Origin: [Phialemoniopsis] sp. UDSM-2020
Taxonomy: Eukaryota > Ascomycota > Sordariomycetes > Thyridiales > Thyridiaceae
Length of the DNA stretch: 64,000 nucleotides
Direction: 5' to 3'
NCBI GenBank assembly: GCA_018873225.1
Contig: JAEILZ010000003.1
Coordinates: forward strand, 3,038,001-3,102,000
In this document: in pieces, positions 34,626-45,905 of the stretch
Numbering within the stretch: position 1 is the stretch's first letter
Layout of the letters: the number at the start of each line of letters is the position of its first letter
Made by a program: the position numbers and the translations under genes
Notes under the pieces: generated by a model
What the model was told of the DNA's origin: nothing
The model's database searches: none
Seen by the model: only the letters and a program-made list of their open reading frames with translations

Positions 34626-36861
34626 TCATAACATCATGCTCCTTCGCCTGGATATCCTGTCCATCGGCACATTATTATTTCCATCTTTGGCAGAGCGCCG
34701 AGGCTCTTCATAAGACGAGTCGGCCTCGTCATCGCCTTCCAGCATCGACAGCTTCTTCGGCACGGCAAGGGATGCGCGCTTCCTCGACCCTGTAGACCTT
34801 GCCTGCACGGCCACCTCCTTCTCAGAGAATGAGCTGTCATCTCGCAACGCCATTGATGACCGCCTGGAGGAACGGGATGCCCGAGCCACGGCGGACTTGT
34901 CCTTTGCTACGGCAGGACCCTTGGGCTCGCTCACCGGCGACGACGTTGTGAACTCGTAAGGGTCGGTCTCATCATTTGCGTCCGTCGCAATGATCATTGC
35001 ATCATGCTCTGTACTAGAGCTGACCTTTGGAATGGTATGATGGGCGACCATCTCCTTTAGGCCCATTGCTGACGTTCGCTTTCTCCGATCTCCCCCCGTC
35101 GCGACCAGAAGAGGCGCGTGCGAAGGATCTTTCTTGGCCAAAGGACTGGCAACGCTCACCCTTCTCTCCTCCTCCTTTGCAAGCCCGCCTGTGGCAGGGA
35201 GCTTGGTCCATGATTCTGCAGATTCGGGTTCTAGCTTGACCTTGGCCGAGGAGCTCGGTGCCACTGGCGGATCCTCAGATTTGTGTCGTTGAAGGTATCT
35301 ACCCTCACCAGCAACAGCGTCAAAGAGCTCTTTGGTTGGCCGTCGCATCTTGTCTCTAAGGTTCGGTTCAGCATAGCTAACGGAAGTCCGGGAACGTCTG
35401 CTGGCCCGCGAGGTTTCCCCGTTTGAAGAGATATCGACTGGTGGCGGGGTATCATGGGTCCCTGCCTTCCCGCTGAACCGTTCTGGAGTGTCCGGTGCCA
35501 GGCAGTTCGTTTCCACGAAGGGCGTGACGGGTTCAAGGTCGGTATGGATATCAACAGACGTAGGGCGAGGTGGTTTCGACACGTCGATGACCACCGTTCT
35601 CTTCTCCCGCGGTTTCTCCTTACTGATGTCGGTCTTGGCTTTAGGAGGGTCATTGGATAGAGAAGCTTTGGTGTTCAGCTTTCTCGGTGACGATATATCC
35701 TGATTCGTGCTCTTGGCGGCCAATGGTTTCCTTCCTGAGGCTGACTTGGTTATCTCGGTTGATGTGTCACGATTGTCTCTCCTATTTGCCGGTAGTTCTT
35801 TGATCTTCCTCTGGCCTTTGACCATTTGCGCTGTCGTCTGATTCTCGTTTCCAGCTTGGTTGAGTCTTGCTTTCAACGCTGCAGTCTTGGATGCCCTCAA
35901 GCTATCGCTGTCGTCACTGACGACGAACTTCCGCTTAGAACCAACCCGCTGCCCTACTTCCTTCTCCTCTGACACCGGTTGATTAGGCTTCTTGGAGGGT
36001 GATAGCAACACTTCAAAATCAGCAGCAGGTTTTCGTTCGTAGTCGAGCTTGACTGGTGCTATATGTGGTGGCGAGACTGCAGCCACGGTCGTTTCGACCT
36101 TGGCTGGTGATTCTGTGGGGACCTCAGGTCGAGCTGGTGAGTCGACTTTCACGGGCTCGTCGTCGACGTATCGCGAAATAGGTGGAGGTCCAAGATCCGG
36201 TGATTGCGTTGAGTCATCTGTACAGCCCTCACGTAGGGCGAGGATTTCATCACGACTGATACCACATTAGCATCTTGTGTATTAGTTGCCGTTATGATCT
36301 GAACATACTTCAACGTTTGCCTTGGGTACGATTTGTTCTCATGGATAGGAGGTAGACGGCCCTCCTGCATAGCTGAGGCTTCTTCGTCCTTGGCAGATTC
36401 TCTCGGACGCCGCTGTACCGGGCTCCGGTTCAGACCTGGCTTTGGTTTTGCGATCCGGCGTCCCATGGGAGAGTGCCGTTTGGCAGGTGGCTCCAAGCCG
36501 AGACCAGCAAGCAGGGAGCCCCATTCGAGAAGCTGTGCCTCCATCTTGGTCTTGATTTCCAAGGCATGATCGGCAATTCTCTGCGCTGAGCTGTCTTCAA
36601 CCTCTTTTTCGAGGCGTAATATCTGGCCTCGAAGGTCGAGGTTTTCTGACAAGAGTCGGGCGCATTCGTTCTCGAGACTGCGTATTTTCAATGATTGATT
36701 GGAATTGACTCGGGCAATATCGCGATTCTGTCGTAGAAATTTACGCCTGACTGGTTGTGGTGAGCTGTGGTTAGCAAGGCGCTGTTCTTGCAGGCGACAC
36801 AATGGTACATACGCGTTTCTAGACTATCTGTTGACATGGGTGGTTCGTTTAGTCTCGCCAT
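34626..36861 (-). CDS. SGO1: Shugoshin
   Basis: Three exons (36813..36861, 36309..36750, 34626..36255) encode 706 residues. Shugoshin protects centromeric cohesin and helps chromosome bi-orientation by recruiting PP2A and sensing tension. The N-terminus MARLNEPPMSTDSLET joins LRRKFLRQNRDIARVNSNQS, followed by a coiled coil (IRSLENECARLLSENLDLR). That junction was chosen over an earlier AG because it restores frame with the GTATGT donor and has a GCTAAC branch point 18-20 nt upstream. After exon 2 the conserved NRDEILALREGCTDDSTQ stretch appears. The C-terminal SGO motif (SRRSRTSVSYAEPNLRDKMR) lies near residues 450-470. The rest is Ser/Lys-rich and disordered, as usual for this family. Confidence 0.93.
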
Positions 36862-37308
36862 GATGCATAATGATCAAGAAAAATAGCAACGATTTGAGGT
36901 GCAGAGTTCAAAAAGAGACAATCGTCACAGGTGCGATACACGTGTGCTTGCGGAAAGTCGTGGTCTTTGTTGGCCGGAAGCGTAATTAGTAAAGGTATGG
37001 TAGCCAAGGTAGGGGGTGTTGATGAATATTTTGCTGATATCCCGGGCGGCTTAAGCTACGTCGTTATGGGAATGTTTACCGGGATGCGGGCGTTGGCCGG
37101 GCACCACGCTACGTTCCACCCCCTGTGCTGTGTGCTGGAACCAGAGTTTAGCGTCATTCACCAAGGTGCATAACTGATAAGATAACCATTTTAGACACCC
37201 CGCCGCGACGACAACGGCCTCGAGATTCGCGAGGCAACTTTCCGTCAGACGACCCACGAGAATACTTCGCAACTTTTCACTATACACCACTTTGAAACAC
37301 CGAGGAAA
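36862..37308. promoter_or_regulatory. Shared divergent promoter of SGO1 and DAD2
   Basis: Only 447 bp separate the two start codons, so the two segregation genes probably share regulatory DNA. I could not identify a named cell-cycle element with confidence; ACGCGT, the yeast MCB core, was not seen inside this gap, although one copy lies in SGO1 exon 1 at its splice donor. Confidence 0.45.
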
Positions 37309-37865
37309 ATGTCGTACTCCTCACGGACTACGTTGCCGCCATCTCATATGCGCCAGACCTCGACGTCGGCCAATCTCAATCTGCTCACGCGCGTGAACGA
37401 GAAGAAAGCAGAGTTGGAAAGCCTTAGAGAACTTCGCGATCTCAGCGCCGCCGTCGCTACACAGATGGAAGCGCTAGAACAGAAGTTGTCTACGTTATCC
37501 GACGGCACTGAAGGTCTGTGCCACAATTCTTACCCTCAAGTGCGCGATGAGGCTTTCTGGCGTTTAGCTGACTCTTGTTTAGCAATTGCGACGGTAATGG
37601 CGAATTGGCACAACGTCTTACGAGCAATCAACATGGCGTCAAGTGCGTTCAAAGATCCGGTTCTCTGAAGAGTTAATCATGGTTCGCTAACCTACGATGT
37701 GCAGCCAAATTGCCAAAGCCTAAAGAGGACAGTGACTCGATGCCCGACGAGACGCCAGTTGCTTTACCTCAGACACTGGTACGAATACCGACCGAGCATG
37801 CTCCGGCCTTGCAAGCACAAGCGGACAGTGCGCTAGAAGAAGAAGGCAGAGAAGATGAGGGATGA
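37309..37865 (+). CDS. DAD2: DASH/DAM1 complex subunit Dad2
   Basis: Three exons (37309..37513, 37583..37642, 37705..37865) encode 141 residues. Dad2 is a small coiled-coil subunit of the DASH/Dam1 ring that couples kinetochores to spindle microtubules. After a Ser/Thr-rich start, the helical core reads NEKKAELESLRELRDLSAAV, followed by ATQMEALEQKLSTLSDGTEA. The family's NWHNVLRAINMAS and LPQTLVRIPTE segments follow. It is longer than yeast Dad2 owing to its C-terminal acidic tail. The head-to-head arrangement with SGO1 fits coordinated mitotic expression, though that is inference. Confidence 0.93.
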
Positions 37866-38700
37866 TGGTTAGATGGTTAGAGGGAATTGCGCACGTACAG
37901 CGAGGCAGACAACGGAACAAGTGTTGAAGGGCGCCATGAGAGGTTTATAAGAGAGTGCGACCAGGCGAACAATGATACCCATGATAATGACAGTCATCGA
38001 ATACACATCACATCCAAATTGATCGTCCACGTACGACGGAGGAACGACTTCGTTTAATCGGTGTTACGAAGGAGCATTCGCCTATTTGGGCTGCGGGGTC
38101 GCGTCTGAGCGCGTCTCGGCCGCGGTGTCCCCCAAAAAAATACCTAATATAGGCATTTCAACAGGTAATACACCTGCCGCAAGAGAAGAGGCGAATTCTT
38201 TTGGCAAATTAAACTTCAACGACGAGCCGGCATGTCTTATTTCTCAGAGACAATTCGGAAGGCCTCGGGGGTTGCTTCGGGGGAGATCCTACTTGTCTGC
38301 AGTGTGGTCTTGCCGCGGGCGAGCGCGTACCTGCAGGTCCTGAAACCGTGCATGCAACGCAAAGTAAATAAACCAAGGCTTACTCGCATCAACAAACACC
38401 GGACTCCATCTCCCACTCTGTGAAGCAAACTTCAATGTTCTCGTCATACACCAGTCACAACTACTTACACATCATCTAAGCTTCTTCAGGCAAATCCCTC
38501 TGCTTCTTTTTGGTCTCTAGTGCACAGAACAAAAGGGGGTGCCCGTTTTATCAATCCTACATTCCCGAAATTGCACATCCCAGTCGAGAATAGCCAAGAC
38601 CCTGGTACGTGCCAACCAACCATCCACGAGGCTGGCCCCAACCCTTACCCCGGAACGGCCCCTGTCGGGAGTGTCTCAGATCATTCTTCAGCCCAGTACA
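37866..38700. other. Intergenic region DAD2 / FELPGEA protein
   Basis: About 0.83 kb between same-strand genes. It should hold the DAD2 3' UTR and the next promoter. No gene is supported. Confidence 0.4.
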
Positions 38701-40791
38701 ATGGCTCAAATGGCTCGAGCACCTCGATTCAGGGACCAGAATCAGTTCGCTATTCTCGAGGATAGCGATATCAGCGACTCTGGTACCGCCGACAACACCC
38801 CTCCTCTCCATGCTGGCACATCGCGAGTCCTCCGATCCATTGATGTCGACCAAGCGCAAAATACAGGAGCACTTACGCCCAATGGCCTAGCGGCCAAGTT
38901 GCAAGACTTGCACATCCAGACTCCAACAAAAGAAGCTCCCGGGAGCATTCTCAAGGGACGCGGCCGCCGGACTCGGCCACCAATCGGCTCTGAGACTTTC
39001 AAGACCTTGAGCGGTATTCAGGAGAAACACGCCCATTTCGCCATACCTCCGGCCGCAGAAGATCATTCTGAGGAACAACTTACGGTGTCGCACAAAGGTG
39101 AGCCTGCCATCGAGCACGGCTTAAAAATGAAGCTGACATCGCCGCCCATCGCAGAACACGAATCGGTCACTCTCCGTGCCACCAATTTCCAGAAGGATCA
39201 ACTCGAAAAGCACAGTGCAGGTCAGTTCGATTATGTACTTCGTGTGCCGCTGAGCACCGTTGGGAAAGAGACGGAGGACTGGAGCAGAGGCGGCTCTGGC
39301 TTGGATGTGCAGACATACACGCAAAGCCGCTACCTCTACTTCGGCTGCAATGTCTTGGAACAACGGGCCTGCTCACCAGACCGATCCAACCTCCAATCGC
39401 GACAAACTAATTCTTACACCGTTGTAGCAATTCCGACCGATGAGAACGAAAAGCCACTGACAGACGAGGACGCACTCGCCAGTAATTCAATCATGGCAAG
39501 CCTTCAGGGCATTTCGTCAAGTCAAACACCTGCCAAGAGACTTCCGGAGCTTCAACTCGATCCCAGCAAAAATGATCGTGTTTCACCCAAAGCCCTCAAA
39601 GATGCGGACCGATGTAGCCTGCGGTCCCCTGGCAATCCATTGGCGAGAATTGAGGACAGTTTCGAGGCAATTGATCAGCTCGAGGATCAGCTAGAGGCTC
39701 TCCACGCTGTTGTCCAAGTTGAGAGAGTTCCATCGCCTGATAAGATGCCTTCAAGAACTGCAGTAGACGACCACTTGGCTGTGCCAGGCGGCGGCCTGGC
39801 AAGAGCCCTGTCGACTTCGAAGAGGCCCGTCTCCAAATCTGCATCTGTCCGGGTCAAGACAACACAGCCTTCCGGTGCCAAGTCATTGCGGAGGTCATCG
39901 TCGGCCATTTTCGCCAAGGAAAACGAACGAGATGCACCCAGGTCTGCCGAGAAGAAGCCAACGGTGGCACGGCCGGCAAGCCTGCTTCCGCCGAAACCGC
40001 TGATCAAGTCTAGCAAGGCTCCCACTCTCCCAACGTTTGAGCTGCCTGGTGAGGCGGTGGCAAGAAGGCTGAAGGAGCAGCGGGAAGCTCGATTGTCGCA
40101 GCCCGTGGTTGAGAAACCGTCCGTCCTATCACCACAGAGGACCAGGTCGGTAAAAGTGCCCACGAGACCAAACTTTGAGCTCCCTGGAGAAGCCATATCG
40201 CGACGGAAGAGGGAAGAACGTGAGGCCCGGCTCAAATTGCAAGAGGAAGAGGAACGCAAGAAGCGCGAGTTCAAAGCGAGACCTGTACGCCATAGCATTG
40301 CGCCCAGCTCGTATCCCCGGGAAACCATTACTAGTCGTGCTCGGCAGCAGAACAAGCCCGCGGTGGCAGAGGCTGGGTCACCAGTGACAACTCCCACACG
40401 CCAGTCAGTCGGCCCTCCCAGTGGCCAGGGACTTGCTGCAGCGGGTGCGTCGTCCCAAAATCGAGGTCGCTGTTCGACGCTTGGATCGCCATCGACGACA
40501 CAGGCAAGCAGAGCAACATCGACATCAACGGGAAGTGTCAGCGGCAAGCGTAGCACGGTGTCGACTGATGATGTGAGCCAGCAACGGCAGCGGGGCAAGG
40601 AGGTCCTGCTACGGGACAACAGCTATTCCCAAGAGCGAGAGCGCGAGAAGCGTGAACGAGAGGAGGCTGCTAGAATCGCCAGACAGGAGGCTGCTGAGCG
40701 CTCGCGGTTGTTGAGCCGAGAATGGGCCCTAAAGAAGAAGTTGAAGAACATGGTGGGTGGCTCATCGCCGTCGCGGGCACTCCCCGTCTGA
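38701..40791 (+). CDS. Uncharacterised coiled-coil protein with duplicated FELPGEA motif (weak TPX2-like resemblance)
   Basis: A single exon of 696 residues starting at the first in-frame ATG, 38701 (MAQMARAPRF). I do not recognise a firmly defined family. The N-terminal 430 residues are mostly disordered, with a predicted short coiled coil (FEAIDQLEDQLEALHAVVQ). Two copies of a motif, roughly PxFELPGEAxxRRxKExREARL, lie at residues 444-466 and 490-512. A charged helix and FKARPVRHS near residue 524 resemble the KARP-type elements of TPX2-family microtubule proteins. A highly charged coiled coil (about 643-690) ends the protein. It sits downstream of shugoshin and Dad2. A spindle or microtubule role is only a hypothesis. 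Confidence 0.75.
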   Translation: MAQMARAPRFRDQNQFAILEDSDISDSGTADNTPPLHAGTSRVLRSIDVDQAQNTGALTPNGLAAKLQDLHIQTPTKEAPGSILKGRGRRTRPPIGSETFKTLSGIQEKHAHFAIPPAAEDHSEEQLTVSHKGEPAIEHGLKMKLTSPPIAEHESVTLRATNFQKDQLEKHSAGQFDYVLRVPLSTVGKETEDWSRGGSGLDVQTYTQSRYLYFGCNVLEQRACSPDRSNLQSRQTNSYTVVAIPTDENEKPLTDEDALASNSIMASLQGISSSQTPAKRLPELQLDPSKNDRVSPKALKDADRCSLRSPGNPLARIEDSFEAIDQLEDQLEALHAVVQVERVPSPDKMPSRTAVDDHLAVPGGGLARALSTSKRPVSKSASVRVKTTQPSGAKSLRRSSSAIFAKENERDAPRSAEKKPTVARPASLLPPKPLIKSSKAPTLPTFELPGEAVARRLKEQREARLSQPVVEKPSVLSPQRTRSVKVPTRPNFELPGEAISRRKREEREARLKLQEEEERKKREFKARPVRHSIAPSSYPRETITSRARQQNKPAVAEAGSPVTTPTRQSVGPPSGQGLAAAGASSQNRGRCSTLGSPSTTQASRATSTSTGSVSGKRSTVSTDDVSQQRQRGKEVLLRDNSYSQEREREKREREEAARIARQEAAERSRLLSREWALKKKLKNMVGGSSPSRALPV

Positions 40792-41598
40792 GCGACAGGC
40801 TATTCGTCGTCTCGACTGATGCATATGAGGGTGGTGTGAAGCCGAAAGGATGTCTGCACGGCAGATGCCCGTTCATTCTTTGACAATTGCTTTCTTGTAC
40901 ATGGTTTTATGTTCACTCTGTTTTCTTGTTATTTCTTTTGTCCAACCAGAGCATGGCTGATATCGGAGTCCGTGCAACTTCTTTTCTCCGTCTTTGTCTT
41001 TTTTTTGGGATCAGCTGCATCGTACGGAGTCGCTCGTTGAAGCGTTCGATCGTCTTGAAATTTTATATGTTTTCTTCTTAGTTTCTTGGTTCTCTGCCTT
41101 TCTACCAAAGAGCCTCACTTAGCTAGTCACCGAGTGTGTTGGTCTTGAGCCTACCTAGGTAGTACTTAGCATGCGCCGTTGGCGTGGAATCAATCAGAGT
41201 TCAATAGTGCTTGGGTCCAGTCTTGACGTAGACCGTGCCACTCGTACTCGATTGGGGCACGTTACGCGATATGAAGGATGGAGATTGATAAACAGGATGT
41301 GCGCAGCGGCCGCCATGCTGGGCTGCAAGTACTTTAGTGCATTGTGCTAAATTTGGGGGGCGGGGCTACCAAGCATCTGGAACGCCTGATAGCTGATAGA
41401 GTGGACTAGACCCTTGTTGACCCTGGGTCCCCTCCTCAAGATCCAGCCTGTTCCAGAGAGTCGCGTGCGCTGTGTCCCTCTACGCTAATGCCCAGCTGGG
41501 TTACATCATGAAAATGCTTACCAGCTCCCTCTCCCTTCCTATCACGCCTTTTCCCTCTCCCTATTTAGGCAGCCAACCTTACATCCAATTCCAGATGA
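40792..41598. other. Intergenic region before carboxylesterase
   Basis: About 0.8 kb. T-rich sequence near 40,890-41,080 looks like the 3' UTR of the upstream gene. A TACCTAGGTA palindrome occurs near 41,152-41,161. Nothing else is assigned. Confidence 0.4.
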
Positions 41599-43709
41599 AT
41601 GCCTGAAAACGACTTACGCCGTCGGCAAGCACAGGCGGGCACCAGTCCTGCGGAATCAACCCTCTGGATGCACCCAGCTCAAGCTCCCGCAAGCGCCAAG
41701 CCGGCCGAAGCCGAAGCCGACGACCAGGAGCAGCAGCAGATGGCCGCACCCACCACCAGCCGTCTGCGAAGGCTCGTCCTCGTCGGCCGCTCCCGGCGGT
41801 TCCTCATCTTCCTGCCCATCTTCTGGTGCATTACCATCTTTGTGATTCTCGTCTGGTTCCTAAGGCGAGACCATGCTCTGCCGGCGCCAATCGGATCACC
41901 AGGTGACGTCCACTCGGGCACACCCGAGGAGTCCGTCTCCATAACCCTGCGCCAGGGCGTTTACACTGGCACCATCCTGCCCGCGAGCAAGAGCGGACGG
42001 CCGCGTGAGGTCGATGCCTTCCTGGGCATCCCGTATGCGCAGCCCCCCATTGGCGAGAATAGATTCCGCCCTCCGCAGCCCCTTGCGGCATCAAATGAAG
42101 CTGCCAATGCCACCCTGATGGGGCCGTCCTGCGCTGCGGGCGGCGGGGACTACGAGTCGGAGGACTGCCTCACTGTCAATGTGTACCGGCCCCGGAACGC
42201 GCCGGCCAACGGCAAGAAGCTTCCTGTCGCGCTCTACGTCCACGGTGGCGCCTTCAACAGCGGCAAAGGCGCGGAGCGGGACATGGCGAGCTTCGTCGCG
42301 TGGGCCGACCGGGATGTCGTCGGTGTCAACTTCAATTACAGGGTTGGAGCGCTGGGCTTTCTGCCCTCGGCGCTCACGGCCAAGGAGGGACTGCTCAATC
42401 TGGGGCTGAGGGACCAGCAGATGCTCTTCGACTGGGTGAGAGAGAACATCGCGGCGTTTGGCGGTGATGAAGAGAATGTTACGCTGTTCGGATTGAGCGC
42501 TGGTGGCCACTCGGTAGGTTTTGCTTGCTTAGGTCACTCTTACAAGAGCAATACATTGGCTAACATGGTGATATTTAGCTGGGACATCACCTCATGCACT
42601 ACACAAATAGAAGCTCCGCACCCTTCCACAAGGCTATCATCGAGTCCGGCGCAACCACTGCTCGGGCAGTTTTTCTGCCCACGCACCCCCGCCACCTGGT
42701 GCAGTTCCGTGACTTCCTCGTCGCAGCCGGCGTCGATGGCGTCCCGGAATCTGAGATCTTCTCTGCCCTGCGCAAGCTGCCATTGAGCACTGTCGTCCGC
42801 GCCTCCCGTCTCATATGGAACAAGAACGTCCCTGCCGTGACCTGGCCCTTCCAACCCGTCATAGACGGCGTCGTGCCCTCCGCCGGCAGCGACAGCGTCT
42901 TCGTGCCATCCAACCTTACCGCAGACCCCATGCTCCCGGACCTGCCCATCGCGAGCTGGCGCAAGGGCCACCACCTCCGCATCCCCATCATCACGGGCTT
43001 CAACACCAACGAGGGCACCATGTTCGTGCCCCGCACCGCCAGCACCGACGACGACTTCCGCTCCTTCTTCCGCGTCCTTATCCCGTCCTTCTCCGACGAC
43101 GACATCGACGCACTGGTCGCCCTCTACCCGGACCCGACCACGGCGTCCTCGTCGCCCTACGCGACCGTCCCGACGGGCACGGGCAAGCAGTGGGCCCGCC
43201 TCGACGCCGCCTACGCCCACTACGCCTACATCTGCCCCGTCCTGCAGACCGCCGACTTCCTCTCCAACGCCACCGGCGCCGCCTCCGTGCGCGTCTACCA
43301 CTACGCCGCCCGCGCCACGGCCTGGGACACGGCCAATCACGGCGACCACCTCCCCGTCGTCGCGCACGACATGTCCCGCATCGGCGACTACCCGGGCGTC
43401 GTCAAGATCGCCGAGGCCATGCTCGTCGCCTGGGTGCACTTTGTCGCCAGCCCCACGAGCGGTCCGGCGGACGACGACATCGACGCACCGTCCTGGCCCA
43501 CGACCGACGTCACGGGATCAAAGAGGAAGATCGCCGTGTTCGGCAAGGGCAACGACGAGCGCGTGCCGAGCCGCTCGAGCCGGGGCACGCCGATGGCGGT
43601 CGAGGACCTGTCCCAGGACACGCTGGACAAGTGTCGTTTCTGGTGGGACAGGATCGAGCTCAGCGAGGGGCTAGGAGGCGGCGCGCCCAAGGCCGAGAGG
43701 AGGTTATAG
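41599..43709 (+). CDS. Type B carboxylesterase with N-terminal membrane anchor
   Basis: Two exons, 41599..42513 and 42579..43709, give 681 residues with a phase-0 junction. It belongs to the carboxylesterase/cholinesterase alpha/beta-hydrolase family. The early signature FLGIPYAQPPIGENRF, EDCLTVNVYRP and VHGGAFNSG (oxyanion hole) are present. The nucleophile is Ser300 in GLSAGGHS, the acidic residue is in GFNTNEGTMF, and a candidate catalytic His is in ANHGDHLPVVAHD. A single hydrophobic helix (about residues 68-88) after basic residues makes it a predicted type II membrane protein with a luminal or extracellular catalytic domain. The substrate is unknown. The start at 41599 overlaps a tiny upstream ATG at 41595 in another frame. 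Confidence 0.93.
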
Positions 43710-44660
43710 TACATGCTCTCTCCCCCATGACGGGGATCTTGTTTCTGTATTTAAGCTTGAGAAAAGCGATCTAGCGATTAATGGCAAAATTGTTACTTAT
43801 TCAACTACTTGAATGTCACACGACCACCACACCTCCAGTCATCAAACTTAATCACGTAGGTGTATGTCCAGAAAGATGAACCTCGAAAATTACATCGTGT
43901 ATCAGCAAATCTATCTAAATCAACATTCCAGGGTACGCTGCCAGCTACACACACAGACCCAGGTCAGACAGTCCCCGTTCCTGGTGTGAGACCCGATACA
44001 TTCCACTCCCTTACCGACGCCCGCTCCCCACGTCGTGTGATCTTCCATTCCAGCCCATCACTAACACGGTTATGACGAAGCCGTAGCCCGAGACAAAAAC
44101 CTCTGAGAGGTCTTGGCATACAACCGTACCGCAGGAGCAATGTGGCCTTGACAGCCGCTCATCAACGTGAACGGAGATGGTATGATGATCGTGGCTCTCC
44201 AAGAACCTCAGTAATGTAATAATAATATATTGACGTCAGAAAGCTCGGATTTTTGAGCAGTTCGATTCTGTCGTATGTAAATACAGGGGTCTGCCGCCAC
44301 GCAGCACTCTCCAGAGAATCCAATATGTTCAGCCAAAGTAAATAAAAAATATTTGGCGAGGATAACTTGGTACGGGATGTACGAGGGTGGCAGGAATGCC
44401 GAGAGTGTTGATCTCCTTTTACTCGAATTCTTTTGTTGGCATTAATTAGATAGTAATCGATAGTGTTTTTGAGGAATGCATAAGCCGTTTGCTGTCCGTG
44501 CCCAGAACGCCAGGAAGGGATGCGAAGCCGAAGTGTTGCTTGGTGACGAGTATGAGAGAGATTTGGAGTGATGTCCGACGTAGGGTATCGTTTCGAGTTG
44601 AAGAAGGAAGAGAAGGTTGACGCTATGCAAAGAGAAGTCCGCCGCGAAGCCGAAACCGCT
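43710..44660. other. Convergent intergenic region carboxylesterase / mucin-like gene
   Basis: About 0.95 kb between convergent stop codons. It is AT-rich around 44,200-44,480 and likely UTR. Long frames crossing it on the minus strand are shadows. Confidence 0.4.
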
Positions 44661-45905
44661 CTAAAAGTTTTGGGAAATGCCTGCGTTCTGCGGATAGTGC
44701 GCGGGGTTCTCGATGCGAGTGTTGCGGCGCGCCGGGTTGTCGCGGATGACTGGCGCACCACCAAGCTCAGAAGGTCGCTGTCCGCCGTTGTTCTCTGCGT
44801 AGGGGTTGTTGCTGCCGTACTGGTTGTAATACTCGGGGTTGCTATACGCAACTCCGATGCCACCCTCTCCAGAACCGTCAGACCTCGCACCGGCACTATA
44901 CGATGACGAGGCATTCGACGGGCCGCGGTGCACATTGGCACCCCGATTATCAGCAGCGGACGGGCCCATTGCACCCAGAATCTCGCCTTCGGGCGAATTT
45001 CCACCCTCGTTGATGGGCTCTCCCGAGCGAGAATCTGAAACACCGCCTCGGGTAGGCGAAGTGGCGTCCGAGTAAGCAACACCAGCAGCGCCGCCAGACA
45101 TGGTAGTCGAGGCCTTCCTGCCCGTAGAACCGGCGACGGTGGTAGAGCCCCAGCCGCGATACCCCGATGATGCATCCTCCTTCATCTCGTACGCGCCGGC
45201 TGAACCACCTCCGACAACGGCTGGGATAGTCGGGTCGGCATTGGGGTTGTAGGTGTAGTCCTCGACCTCTTTCCGCCTCTGTTCCTCTGCATCCTTGCGT
45301 GCCTTTCGCTTGCGCCACCAGAAGATGCCTGCCAGCACTAGCAAGGCAACGGCGGCGATTGGTACGACAACTCCGATGGCAATCTTACCACTGTCATTGA
45401 GACCCTTGCTGTCACCCTTGGAAGGGCTAACCGGGGAGCTGGTAGAAGAAGACGTAGGAGCCGAAGTCTGGGAAGTGGCGTCGGTCGGCGAAGTAGCACC
45501 GGTTGTGATGAAACTAGTGACGACTGAAGTACCTCCACCTGAAGGGGTGACGACTGTCGTTACGACACTGGGCGGTGTGCTGGAAGGAGGATTGCTAGTT
45601 GTCGGAGGTGCCGAAGTCGATGAGGGCGGTTCCGATGAAGTAGGAGGCGCAGAAGACGTGGGCGGTTCTGATGATGAAGGCAGAGACGTGGTAGGGGGTA
45701 AGCTAGGTGAGGAGGAGGGACCGGAGGTCTCCGGCGGGACAGCTGTTGATGTGTCAGAGTTAGCAGTAGGACTTGACGATGACCTGCTCGTCGCCGGCGA
45801 CGAAGGTGGAGTCGACGTTGTCGGCGGAACACTCGTACTTGTACTGTTAGACATGGCGAAGCGTGCTGACTTCAAGCCTTGTGAGTCCCTACGGTTCCGG
45901 GCCAT
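44661..45905 (-). CDS. Ser/Thr-rich single-pass membrane protein (Mid2/WSC-sensor-like)
   Basis: A single exon of 414 residues from the ATG at 45905, or 397 residues from the ATG at 45854 (MSNSTSTSVPPTTS). The N-terminal 160 residues are a Ser/Thr/Pro-rich, mucin-like stalk that would be heavily O-mannosylated. A transmembrane helix (KIAIGVVVPIAAVALLVLAG, about 174-197) follows, then RKRKARKDAEEQRRKE and a Gly/Ser/Tyr-rich cytoplasmic tail. This architecture is that of fungal cell-wall stress sensors (Mid2-like), but no WSC cysteine domain is present and no N-terminal signal peptide is visible. It may be a signal-anchor protein or have an unseen upstream exon. Function is inferred from architecture only. 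Confidence 0.8.
   Translation of the reverse strand: MARNRRDSQGLKSARFAMSNSTSTSVPPTTSTPPSSPATSRSSSSPTANSDTSTAVPPETSGPSSSPSLPPTTSLPSSSEPPTSSAPPTSSEPPSSTSAPPTTSNPPSSTPPSVVTTVVTPSGGGTSVVTSFITTGATSPTDATSQTSAPTSSSTSSPVSPSKGDSKGLNDSGKIAIGVVVPIAAVALLVLAGIFWWRKRKARKDAEEQRRKEVEDYTYNPNADPTIPAVVGGGSAGAYEMKEDASSGYRGWGSTTVAGSTGRKASTTMSGGAAGVAYSDATSPTRGGVSDSRSGEPINEGGNSPEGEILGAMGPSAADNRGANVHRGPSNASSSYSAGARSDGSGEGGIGVAYSNPEYYNQYGSNNPYAENNGGQRPSELGGAPVIRDNPARRNTRIENPAHYPQNAGISQNF

Noticed and set aside
36760..36800. Earlier acceptor (ACCACAG) for shugoshin exon 2
   Set aside because: It breaks frame with the GTATGT donor; the CCAG acceptor 12 nt later is in frame and well spaced from the GCTAAC branch point.
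42540..43774. Long antisense and shifted frames over the carboxylesterase second exon
   Set aside because: Same codon-bias artefact; the hydrolase reading frame has catalytic motifs and correct splicing.
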